Positions 23,605-33,762 of a stretch of DNA of 64,000 nucleotides are shown piece by piece. Made by a program: the position numbers and the translations under genes. Every line of letters starts with the position of its first letter. Positions within the stretch are counted from its first letter, which is position 1. Origin of the DNA: Helianthus annuus. Taxonomy: Eukaryota > Streptophyta > Magnoliopsida > Asterales > Asteraceae. The notes beneath the pieces were generated by a model that was given only the letters and a program-made list of their open reading frames with translations, did not search any database and had not been told where the DNA came from. The stretch is from contig NC_035447.2 in NCBI RefSeq assembly GCF_002127325.2, positions 29,385,249 through 29,449,248 on the forward strand. The letters run 5' to 3'.

Positions 23605-25820
23605 TGTCACACCCCGATATTTCCACGTATTACCAGTGGGCCCGGTGGGGAGTATCGTGACGTAGTTGATATTGTCATAGTCAAAACAACACAATTTAAA
23701 TGCACAGCGGAAGCAAAAGATGAATCACATTACAAACCGAATAAGTAGTAATATCAAAGTATCACAACTGGACTGTAATGGATCCATAGGCGGATCAAAA
23801 GATAAAAAGATCATTGTTCAACAGACTTTAAAGGCATCTAAGCTAGGAGAGGCCAGCCTATTCCGATTAGTACCTGCACTTAGCCTTTTTGGGAAAATAC
23901 GTCAGTTTACACTAGTAAATACAATTAACTGACTCATTTTGAAAATGTTTAAGAAAATTGATTTGAATGCATAAGGCACAAAATATTTTATAACTTCGGA
24001 TAATTCTTTATATATAAACTTGTAAAAGAATTACATGTTCGTTATACGTTCAGTAGCCCGGGTTGAACACGGGGTTAAAGATTAATAGACATACCACATG
24101 ATATAGTCCCGCGGCGAGTTATTCTCGAAACCGGCGGGTATACTGTTATGGGTAAAATTCTGAGCTCCTCATATCCTGGGAAATATCTTGAGTTATATCT
24201 TGATTAAATGATATATGCTTATATCCGGGATGCTCATTCAGGATATTTGTAACATCCTGAATGGTATCCTCAGGATTACTAACGGGTTGTGTGCAGGAGT
24301 ACGCGTCCAGGTGCCCAACGTTCATAAAGACCCTTTCTCCAGGAGACTCGGTCCAAGTCGTTCAAATGAAGACGTTGAAGCCGCATTACTCGGTCTACAA
24401 CGTTAACAATGGAATATTCGAAAGCATCCCATAATTATAGGAATTCCAGTTTGTATTTCGTTACTATAAATAGGTGGGTATACCGGATCGAATAGGACAC
24501 CACAGCTACACTCACTACACTTACACACTTGTTCTCTCGCAACTTGCACTCTTACACAAATCGTTGTAACACTTAGCGATCTGGTCAATATCCTGCACTG
24601 TATCCTGAAGTTTGAAGCAATAAGAAGAACTAGGCAGCTGCGATTATCAGCTCCCGAGGTTTTATGCCGGCGATCTAGATTGATCAAGGGCTTTCCTCGT
24701 ACATCTCGTGTCAACCCCCTTTACTTTTTTCTCATTGTTTGATCATAGATACAGCTCAATATCCTGAGCTGTATCCTGAACACTGTTTTTCCGAACAACG
24801 TAACTAGCATATTTTCAACACACTTTTTAGAACACTACCTCACTTAACTAATTTGATCACTTAATTGCTTCGGTAATTTTTGACCAAAACATATACCTTT
24901 ATATATATATATATATATATGCACTGGCAGGTGTATGCCTACACCCCGTGCTAAGGTCGTGGCCATTCTATGAATGATGCCAAGGATATCCGGGACATGG
25001 TCATTAACCCCCCAAAGGCTTTAAGCAAACAAAACAATTTAAACGGATCATTTTTCAATAAATTAACCTTCATACGATTAAAAATTCAATGCCCGACCAA
25101 GCGGTATTTTATATACCGTACCCCAAGCCCGTATAAGGGGAAATAAGTTAAAAGTATTTACTCGAGCAAGTATAAATCACAAACAGAAAGTGCAAGTAGC
25201 TTTTACTGGGCTCCTAATCTGGAACGAAGGTTTTTAATAACCTATTAGATTCCTAACGGGTCTTAATTAAGCCTAAACTTAGACCGGTTAGTTTTAAAGG
25301 AAGCTATACGGTTAAAACGCACGATTAAGCGAAGACCGGAATAGAACATGATTTAGACCCAAAAAGTTTGAAGACTTGTATAATATGGGTAAACTAAACA
25401 CATTCTGGATTTTGAGACAAAAATGATAAGGTTTGACCCGTTTCGGTCAATTTATGCAAACTAGTTACATAAACCGAACCGAAAGCCAAAAATGCATAAC
25501 GGGTAACCATAAGAATCATATACAGGTTTCCTAAGCTAATATGCCTTAAATATGTTGTGACATCAGTAAGATATCTTCCATTATGCCCAAAACGAATTTA
25601 AACTCAAATTATGCCCCGTAGGGGTATTTTGGTCATTTTAAAGGTTATAAAAGGGTTTAAATATTAATCTGAGTTCCAGGTCTGATATAATCAGTAAAAA
25701 TACTCAATTTAATAAGTTATATCAGTAGGGTATTACATATATGTGAAATTTATCATTTATAACCAAATTATGCACCGAAGGGGCGTTTTGATAATTTCAC
25801 ATAGGGTTTAAAGGTCAAAT
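23605..25820 (-). repeat. Truncated 3' LTR of the minus-strand gypsy element
   Basis: Aligns with 41713-42815 of the right-hand LTR, plus about 360 bp that the right copy has lost. Stops at ggtcaaat (25820) where foreign LTR sequence begins. The right copy continues with ctggaaatctgag for another 2.1 kb. It contains a solo LTR (24144-24891) and an (AT)n run at 24899-24920. Confidence 0.85.
24144..24891 (+). mobile_element. Solo LTR, 748 bp, probably Copia
   Basis: Starts TGTTATGGGTAAAATTC and ends TGACCAAAACA. The exact 5-bp duplicate TATAC lies at 24139-24143 and 24892-24896, and the sister LTR at 41890 lacks the insert. A TATA box (ctataaatagg, about 24465) and words such as atcctga repeated throughout are visible. 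With no internal region left, it is the product of LTR-LTR recombination. Class is inferred from length and style. Confidence 0.87.
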
Positions 25821-26457
25821 TGTAACACCCGTCTAATTTTACTTGAATTTAATAATAATTCATGCCATTTTATACAAAAGATGCCTAATTAATATTGATT
25901 TCATAAGTCAAGTTAATTAGTAGCAAAAACCTTAGTCAATTAATGACCAAGTTAAAACATTCAAAAGTTGATTAACAATTTGATTACATTCCATAACATA
26001 GTCTATTAAGAGTTAAAATATTGCGGAAGCTTGTAAATTGTGTTCGGTTCTTCAAAAGCTAGCTCAATCATCTTCCGGTTAATTTCCAACATCACCTAAG
26101 ATCAAAACCACAACAAATGTTAGTTTTGATAAAGTTAGGATGGATATAAACAAGTTCCAAGAGTCAAAAAGTCAAAATTTATTTTTTTTTTCGGATGGGG
26201 GGGGGGGCGCCGCGTGACGCCAAGGGCCTAGGCGTCACGCCTAGCCCTTGTTTTCACAGAATGTTGTTTGTGCTGATGTTGTACATACCTAGCTCCATGT
26301 TTGTTCAATTTCCAACTTAAAATGGCCATAACTTGTGATTCGTAAGTCCGTTTTTAGTGATTCTTTTTCCTATACGTCTGTAATTTCATTACCAATGGGC
26401 CTATTATGATTGTCATACCAAAATTTTAACTTACGGACAGAAAGACTATATGTCGTT
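25821..26457 (+). mobile_element. Fragment of a third LTR
   Basis: Begins TGTAACACCCGTC, the usual start of a gypsy-type LTR, directly at the point where the minus LTR is interrupted. It runs 637 bp and is cut by the plus-strand element's LTR at 26458. It contains a G run and the inverted repeat ggcgtcacgcc near 26215-26242. No partner LTR is seen in the window. Confidence 0.6.
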
Positions 26458-29400
26458 TGTAACACCTCGAAATTTTGTGTCCAATAATGTATTGACACGT
26501 GTCTTGAGTTTACACGTGGCATTTAATATTAAATAAAGGACTAATGTTGACAAACCTTGAAAGTATGTAAATTCGAGGGTTATAAATGTCAAACAAGGGT
26601 AAGTATACTGTATAGTAACCCTAAACGATGCTCGTACCTTCAAACGAATAAATCATGGATCGTACGGAAGCGAAACGCGGAAGAAAGTGAGAGATTACAA
26701 GCTGCAGGGGTTAACTGTGTCAACATGTTTAATTATACCTCTGAGTGACCCTTTGACGTACCTGAGGCTTTGTAACAGTAAAATACGCTCACTAGAATAT
26801 ACTGTATAAATTCCGCGAAGTTCCGTTTTAAAACGAGAACGTTATGATCAAATTCGTACGAGAAGGGTTAAAAGCGTCAACAATGAAAGTTAAGGCTTTC
26901 CGAATAATTAACAAGATAACCGGGGACTTAACAGTGCGGGTAAATAACACGAGGCCCTTAGTTGTAAATAATCGAGGGCCAAATCGCAAAGTTACCCCTT
27001 CAAACCCGAAAGGTCAGGTTATTAATTACCAAAGATTCCGCCACAGGCTTACGGACCGCAAGGCCCAAGCCATATGGTCCGTAAGCGATGCCCAGCGACA
27101 GAAAGTTGGCTGTTGGCTGTTTAAAGCGGTAAAACATTTAAGAATGGGTTTCCCAGAGGTATGGGCGTCCCCTACTCGACCCATAACACCTTAGGACACC
27201 TGCCATTCATCCATACTCATTTGTAGTATGTGTTGTAATGATCTAGAGGCAAGTTGTGTACTATAAATAAGCCTATTGTATGCATAAGTTCACCACACCT
27301 CAAAAACACATTCTCTTGATCATCTCTGGAGCTTCCAAGCTTTATTCTATCATCCTAAATAGTGCTCAAGCTTCTGTAAGTTGTTTAAAGCTTTTGTGGT
27401 TTAGTTTTACTTAGTAATATAGCTAAAAATCAAACCGTCGTAACTACGGTTTGACTTCGAGATAAATCCTTAATGGCTCAGTCATATCTCGAATTGAAAG
27501 TAGTTATGTGTTGGTATTTATGTGGGCAATAAACCCCTAAAATGGTTCCCCCTGATCACCACTCTAACTAGTTCAAATGCCGAGTCAAACGTATACTTAA
27601 AAAGTCAACAGAAAGTCATTTTTGCGATTCTTGCATAATCTGTAATATAGATGATATGAAACCTGTTTGAACACTCATAAAACATGATATTAAGTATATA
27701 AACTTGTCTAAACTCGTTTGATTCGGCCATTTGATATATTGACCCGGTTCGGAGCCGAATGTCGCAAAAGTTTGACTTTTGCTTTGACTTCAGCTCTGAC
27801 CCGTTTTAGACATGTAGATATGCTTTAGGACTCTCTTAGGACCAGGTCACGTGATGGTATCACCCTCTGTGACCGGTTCGTTGTTTGTCCGAGTCTTTTA
27901 CGCATTTCCGTTAATTACTTAAAAGTTGACCGTAACGCCCTTTTTAAAATAAAACGAGTATCTCGGACACGTGAAGGGACCATAACCTTGCTTACTAACT
28001 TCTAAGCATGTCCCTAAAGTTTCACGCCAATCCAAGGTCTAGAATGGGAGTTATGCTAAATAGCGCATTTATAAGAAACTTTTGAAATAAACGGCGCAAT
28101 TATCATAACGCCTACCTAAACCAAGATTTCGTCACCAAAACTTTTAACCACTGTAGTAAAATAATATTTTGGGATTTTTAAAGATTTTTAATTAATTTTA
28201 AGCTGCTCATAACCTGCGGTTATGGCTACGGTTCGGTAAATACCGAATATGCCCTTTTCGGCCAAAACTTGAGTTCTACAAGGTCTTTTGACCCGATTCC
28301 AGTTGCTACTGATTTTAAATAATAAATAAGATATTTTAGACTTATTAAACTGATCAGGAAACTCAGGTTTCCTGTAGAACTCAGAAATCCCTTTAAAAGT
28401 CTTTAAAATGACCGGAAAACCCCTACGGGGCGTATAATGAACTAAAACTCGTTACGGGCATTATGGAAGGTATCATACTGATACCACAACCTCCTTAAAG
28501 TATATTTACTTAGGAAAACAGTGTAGGACTCCTACGGTTACCCGTTGCGCCTATTGCGCGCACGGTTCGGCTTATGTAACTAGTTTACATAAATTAGCCG
28601 ATACGGGTCAAACCATATCATTTTGACCCCAAGATTCAGAGTGTGAATATTAAACCCGTATAAAACAAGTCTCCGAACTTGTTGGGTCAGAATCACATTC
28701 CATTCTCGGTTTTCGCCTTTCACACGATTAAACCGTATCTATCCCTCGAAACTAACCGGTCTAGGCTACGGCTAATATAAAGACCCGTTAGGATTCTAAT
28801 AGGTTATTTTAAAACCTTCGTTCCAGAATAGGAGCCCCAGTAAAAGATATCTGTGATTTAACTGATTAAGGACAATACTTGCAAAGGTAAATACTTTTAA
28901 CTTATTTTCCCTTATACGGGCTTGGGTTACGGTATATAAAATACCGCTTGATTGAGCATTAAATCTTCCATCGCTTAGGTGGTTAATTGAATAATTTGAT
29001 CGGCTCATTTAAACAGTCTTGTTACTTAAAAGCCTTTGGGGGGTTAATGACCATGTCCCGGATATCCTAGGCATCATTTTACGAAATGGCTACGACCTCG
29101 ACACCCGGGTGTAGGCGTACACCCGGTATTATGTCTATACTATTAAAAGACGTAGCCGATGGTTTACCCACCTCGGTTTTACGCAATGTGGTGTGTCTAT
29201 TGATCTTTAACCCGGGATAGATCCCGGCTACTGAACGCAAAGAAGGAACATGTAAATCGTTCACAAGGTTATAATTTTAAATAATTCTCCCAAGTTATAA
29301 AAGAATTTGTGCCTCGTGCATTCAAATCAATTTTAATAAACATTTTACAAAAGTGTCGGTTGAATGTATTTACCAGTGTAAACTGACATATTTTCCCAAA

Positions 29401-29700
29401 AAGATTAAGTGCAGGTACTATACGTAATCGGCTGGCAATAGCTCCTTAGCATCTTAAGAAGTCTCGCAAGCTTGATGTCTTATCTGTTGAACAACATTTT
29501 TATTTATTTTGATTCCTCCTGTGGATACTATTCAACTACTTGTGATACATTCGATATTACAGTAAATGGTTGAATTATATTTATCTTTATGCTTCCGCTG
29601 TGCATTCATATATTGTGGTTTGACTATATTGTTGCCAACTACGTCACGATAATCCCCCACCGGGCCCACGGGTGATACACGTGGAAATCGGGGTGTGACA
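26458..29700 (+). repeat. 5' LTR of the young gypsy element (3,243 bp)
   Basis: TGTAACACCTCG...GGGTGTGACA, with the tips mutually complementary. TATA box CTATAAATAA at 27261-27270. Compared with the 3' LTR it lacks 125 bp (37246-37370) holding a ttacggaccg/cggtccgtaa inverted repeat. Frames inside it (26557-27194) are shared by both LTRs but have no coding look. Confidence 0.92.
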
Positions 29701-29703
29701 GGT

Positions 29704-29716
29704 TGGTATCAGAGCC
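29704..29716 (+). promoter_or_regulatory. Primer binding site, initiator tRNA-Met
   Basis: TGGTATCAGAGCC starts 3 bp after the 5' LTR. Confidence 0.93.
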
Positions 29717-29874
29717 AACATTGAGTGAATTAAACACTATCCTAATGTGTTTAATCTCAGTGACACAATTGCACATACTTGAGTCTAGACAAGAACATAG
29801 GACAAATTCGAATTGTTATTCCAAGTTGTCTTTTCTTTTATTATTGTTATTTAAAGTTTTAAAAAGCAGGAAAT

Positions 29875-31086
29875 ATGCCGCCAGTGATTTTCCGAGGAAA
29901 AGGAAGGGGAAGAAGAGGCAGAGGGGAGATCGTTACTCACCACGATCACGAAGCTGGACCTTCAAATACGCGAGCTCCTTCGACCACAAGGAGTGAAGAA
30001 CCGCAAAGGCGAAGAGACCTTTATGAACCTGCGAGGCATTCCACCTCGCATAGCTCGACGCCATCATACCGGCACTCATTCGGGCCAAATTCCGAAAATG
30101 ATCCCAACAACCCGCAACCCTCCTTCATACCTCTACAGCGTTCGGTATCGCACCGAAATTTTGACGACCCTACTCCATACTTCAGAGGTCAGTTTAATCC
30201 AGCTGACTACATCCAGGAACCTTCAGGCTTTGTTCCGTTAGGACCACAAGATCACTTCTCCGAAGATCATATGGACGAGGATACTGATCCGACAGAACCT
30301 GCTCGTGGTACGCCCACGCATCCAATAGAAATCTCTGATGGGTCATCCTTTCATGGTACACCCTATCAGGGACCAGATAGCTTCATGGCGTTGTTTAATC
30401 AACACGAGTGGTACCACACGCCACAGACATCACAACAGCCGCAACATCCGCAAGATCCCTCCGAGGATCCACGTTTCGTGGCAGTTACACCACCACCTCC
30501 GCCACCGGTACAGCCAGTAATGCCTGATCCGCCAAGGCGTAGGAGGACAAATGCCCGTATGTCCACACGAGGAGGAGGGGATTTCCACTTCAGCACCCCT
30601 CGACACTCTAGTAGTAGCCAGTACCCGCCACTACAAGAAGAAGGACCTTCAAGTCCTGTACAGGAGGCGAACTCCGCACCGGCTGCACCAGCTTCGCCAC
30701 CATTTGGGTATGACCACCCAATACCTGCATACATGGGTCCGTCGACTTACAACCCGTTCGAACCATCATCGCAAGCACATTACAACTACAACTATGAGCG
30801 CGACCCATATGTGGTAGCGGCTAGGTATAATGCTCGCTATCCCGACGGAGCTCATGGAAACATGGGAGTACCGGACTACTCAGCTCATGGGTACCCAACA
30901 CCTCCCAGACCTCCAGTTCCGCAACAGGCGCCACAACCACGTTTCTCTCCTCCTGAACAAGAAGAAATACTCCACCGTTTGAGCCGTGTGGAAAGAGACT
31001 TCGAGGAAGAACGTAAGAGCCACCGAGGATTCCTCAAGGGCTTAGCAAACCTACTGAAGGGCAAGAAGAAGAAACGTGACCATTAG
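29875..31086 (+). CDS. Extra gypsy frame upstream of gag, 403 aa, unknown function
   Basis: Intact ATG-to-stop frame between primer site and gag. The N-terminus is basic (RGKGRGRRGRG); residues 15-340 are Pro/Ser/Gln-rich and look disordered. A short acidic patch (HMDEDTDPTE) is followed by THPIEISDGSSFHG, in which IEISD resembles a SUMO-interacting motif. The last 45 residues (PPEQEEILHRLSRVERDFEE, then RKSHRGFLKGLANLLKGKKK) predict a coiled coil, an amphipathic helix and a Lys-rich tail. The homologous frame in the minus-strand element (40443-41660) keeps the same order, with the C-terminus and the IEISDGSSFHG block most alike. It has no zinc knuckle or protease signature, so it is not gag. 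A role in RNA binding, membrane association or particle assembly is conjecture. Confidence 0.85.
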   Translation: MPPVIFRGKGRGRRGRGEIVTHHDHEAGPSNTRAPSTTRSEEPQRRRDLYEPARHSTSHSSTPSYRHSFGPNSENDPNNPQPSFIPLQRSVSHRNFDDPTPYFRGQFNPADYIQEPSGFVPLGPQDHFSEDHMDEDTDPTEPARGTPTHPIEISDGSSFHGTPYQGPDSFMALFNQHEWYHTPQTSQQPQHPQDPSEDPRFVAVTPPPPPPVQPVMPDPPRRRRTNARMSTRGGGDFHFSTPRHSSSSQYPPLQEEGPSSPVQEANSAPAAPASPPFGYDHPIPAYMGPSTYNPFEPSSQAHYNYNYERDPYVVAARYNARYPDGAHGNMGVPDYSAHGYPTPPRPPVPQQAPQPRFSPPEQEEILHRLSRVERDFEEERKSHRGFLKGLANLLKGKKKKRDH

Positions 31087-32036
31087 TCCTTATGTATGTT
31101 CTAATGTAATGTTTATTTTAAATAAGTCCCTACGTGGACGTTTATCGTATTTCAGTCCCTACGTGGACTTATCTTTTAGTCCCTGCGTGGACACTTATCT
31201 TGTATTAGTCCCTGCGTGGACTTGTCACTTATTTTAAAACCTCTATGTAGGTATGTACTATTTAAAAGTCCCGTTTAGGGCGGTGTGTAATCGTATTAAA
31301 ATTATGGAATGTTATATTATGAATTTCATTTTGTTATTACTATATATGAAATAAATCAAAATCATTCCTTTTAATTTGATCTGCCCAAATAAAGAATCTT
31401 CAGAGTGAAACCTAGCCAGGTGTCTTTTAAGATCCGGCCAAGATGGTAAGACCTAATTAAAAGATTCAGATCCCCTGTTAACCTCTGTAAGCATGTTAAA
31501 AATCATGGCAGATGTGATTCGTTAAAATTACACACGCCATTCTTATGCAAGAGTCCTCTAAAAGGATTCCAAAGCCCAAATTAATGATATAGTAAATCAT
31601 GGGTTAAATCATCAATGAATATGATCACTCGTTTAAACATCCATTAGCGATGTAGCGCCTACGGGCCGAACTATCAAACATCCGTTAGTGATGTAATGCC
31701 TACGGGCCATACATATTGTCATAATAAGGCAAAAGACAGTGGTGGTTTAGGACTCCCTGTCAGAAGGAGTAAAAGGACTACGGTTCAAACCTTCATACCT
31801 TGATTCTCCGAAATCTCGGCTAATATTATAATAACGTCCTCGTGACTAGGCTTTTATGCCACAAGCAATATTAATTATGATTAGGATAAGTATGTTCAAA
31901 TCCTAAATAAAAGTGAGTAACAGATTAACCGGATATGGTCTTCGTTACCATGGTTAATGAATTGCCATAAAAGACAATTCAATAATAAACTCCTAAATAG
32001 AATTTTCATTATCTTCTGCAGCAGATACAAGCTACT
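31087..32036 (+). other. 950 bp spacer between the extra frame and gag
   Basis: No coding capacity. It holds four hairpin-forming repeats (31124-31222) and a 33-bp direct repeat (31635-31667 and 31676-31708). The minus-strand element has a spacer of similar size (39572-40442) with the same kind of repeats, so the layout is conserved. Confidence 0.8.
31124..31222 (+). repeat. Four-copy hairpin repeat, agtccctacgtggact
   Basis: Units at about 31124, 31153, 31178 and 31207. Each can fold as AGTCC/GGACT stems with a 6-nt loop. The corresponding array in the minus-strand element is at 40280-40389 (tgcccacgcaggg type). Confidence 0.8.
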
Positions 32037-33635
32037 ATGGCGAATCCTAATGGAGGAAATAGTCATACAAATGAAGATGATTATGATAATGCCCAAATAA
32101 ATCTAACGGGCGCTCAACTCAAGGCTCTTGTCGACAACGCTGTGCAAGCAGCTCTGGATCTACAATATACAGAATCTCGAAGCAGAACAGTTTCCAAACC
32201 ACCATCAAAACCAAAGACACAATCAAAATCCCACAGCAAACCACCATCCAAACCCAAGAAGGACGACGATAACCACTCGTCCAAGCCCAAGAAGGACGAC
32301 GACAATCACTCGTCAAACGAAAATAGTGTTCGTCGCGAAAGGGAGTATACTGATGCTTCCCGTGCCAGGGGCTGCACATACAAGTACTTTGTGTCTTGTA
32401 AACCCCGAGACTTTACGGGGGAGAAGGGTGCCGTCGAATGTATGACATGGCTGGATGAGATGGACACAGTGGTGGACATCAGTGGCTGCGCGGAAAGGGA
32501 TGTAGTGAAGTTTGTGTCGCAGTCGTTTAAGGGCGAGGCCCTAGCTTGGTGGAGGGCGCTGGTTCAGGCCTCGGGAAAAGCTGTGCTTTACAGCATGACG
32601 TGGGAGGAATTCGTTTCTCTCATCAAAGAAAATTACTGCCCTCAGCATGAGGTGGAGAAGATAGAGTCCGATTTTGTGTCATTGGTGATGACAAATCTGG
32701 ACTGCCAGGCCTACTTAACGAGCTTCAACACGATGTCTCGATTGGTTCCATATCTAGTCACCCCGGAACCAAGGAGGATTGCTCGTTTTATCGGGGGGTT
32801 AGAACCCGCGATAAAGGCTAGTGTGAAGGCCTCTCGGCCAACGACCTTCAGGTCTGTGACTGACCTCTCTTTGTCCCTCACGATGGACGCGGTCCGACTG
32901 AGATCACAGAGGAACAAAGAGGCCGAAAAGAGGAAGCGTGAGGATGATACCTCGCGATGGTCGGGAAAGAAGCACCGTGGGAACGGTGATGGCAAGAGAG
33001 GAACAGAATCGAGAAAAGATGGGCAACAAACCGGAGAGAAGCCCAAATGCAAAAACTGCCAAAAATTCCACTTTGGGAAATGCAGGTTTGGGCCGAACTC
33101 ACAGTCCCAGTCAAAGACGCATACTTGTGGGCTGTGCAAGTCCAGAGACCACAAGACTGTGGAATGTAAAAAGATTAAAGACGCGACCTGCTACAACTGT
33201 AGTGAAAAGGGGCACATCAAGAGCAACTGCCCCAAGATCGCCAAGAAGACTGAAGAAACCAAAAAGAATAACGCTAGAGTCTTCAAAATGGATGTGAAGG
33301 AAGCGTTGCAGGACGACAACGTAATCACATGTACTTTTCTCGTGAATAATATATTTGCAAGAGTACTTTTCGATTCAGGCGCTGATAAATCCTTTGTAGA
33401 TCAAAAATTTTGCAAAATACTGAACATGCCTATCAAAAGCCTAAATGTGAAATACGAGGTAGAGCTAGCAGACGGCACTGTAGAAACCGTCTCCACTATA
33501 TTAGAGGGATGTATGATATCCATTAAGAACCATTCTTTTCCTCTATCTCTACTTCCCTTTAATCTGGCTGGTTTTGACATCGTTCTGGGCATGGACTGGT
33601 TATCACACAACCAGGCCCAGATCGTCTGCAATTGA
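32037..33635 (+). CDS. Gag-protease of the young gypsy element
   Basis: 532 codons. Retrotransposon gag core at about residues 110-215 (YFVSCKPRDFTGEKGAVECM to WEEFVSLIKENYCPQHEVEK). Three zinc-knuckle-like boxes at about 337-400: a degenerate CKNCQKFHFGKC, then CGLCKSRDHKTVEC and CYNCSEKGHIKSNC of the CX2CX4HX4C type that binds the element's RNA. The aspartic protease active site is VLFDSGADKSF at about 443-453, and ILGMDWL-type GMDWLSHNQA lies near the end. A TGA at 33633-33635 ends the frame. Coding resemblance continues past it to 33762, where a frameshift leads into pol. The start ATG follows a 950-bp spacer. Either these are mutations of a single polyprotein or recoding is used. Confidence 0.92.
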   Translation: MANPNGGNSHTNEDDYDNAQINLTGAQLKALVDNAVQAALDLQYTESRSRTVSKPPSKPKTQSKSHSKPPSKPKKDDDNHSSKPKKDDDNHSSNENSVRREREYTDASRARGCTYKYFVSCKPRDFTGEKGAVECMTWLDEMDTVVDISGCAERDVVKFVSQSFKGEALAWWRALVQASGKAVLYSMTWEEFVSLIKENYCPQHEVEKIESDFVSLVMTNLDCQAYLTSFNTMSRLVPYLVTPEPRRIARFIGGLEPAIKASVKASRPTTFRSVTDLSLSLTMDAVRLRSQRNKEAEKRKREDDTSRWSGKKHRGNGDGKRGTESRKDGQQTGEKPKCKNCQKFHFGKCRFGPNSQSQSKTHTCGLCKSRDHKTVECKKIKDATCYNCSEKGHIKSNCPKIAKKTEETKKNNARVFKMDVKEALQDDNVITCTFLVNNIFARVLFDSGADKSFVDQKFCKILNMPIKSLNVKYEVELADGTVETVSTILEGCMISIKNHSFPLSLLPFNLAGFDIVLGMDWLSHNQAQIVCN

Positions 33636-33762
33636 AAACAAATTGTGCTAAAGACCCTGACTGGTGAATCGCTCACAATTCGAGGGGATACACAGTATGG
33701 ATTGCCCGAGAACGTAACTATGCTCAAGGCTTCAAGATGCTTAAAAAGAGGCTGTCATCTAC

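Noticed and set aside
26557..27194. Two frames inside the gypsy LTR, also seen at 36765-37255
   Set aside because: Identical because the LTRs are identical; composition and position upstream of the TATA box do not look coding.
29703..29720. tRNA-like sequence ttggtatcagagccaa
   Set aside because: It is a primer binding site after an LTR, not a tRNA gene. No cloverleaf is present.
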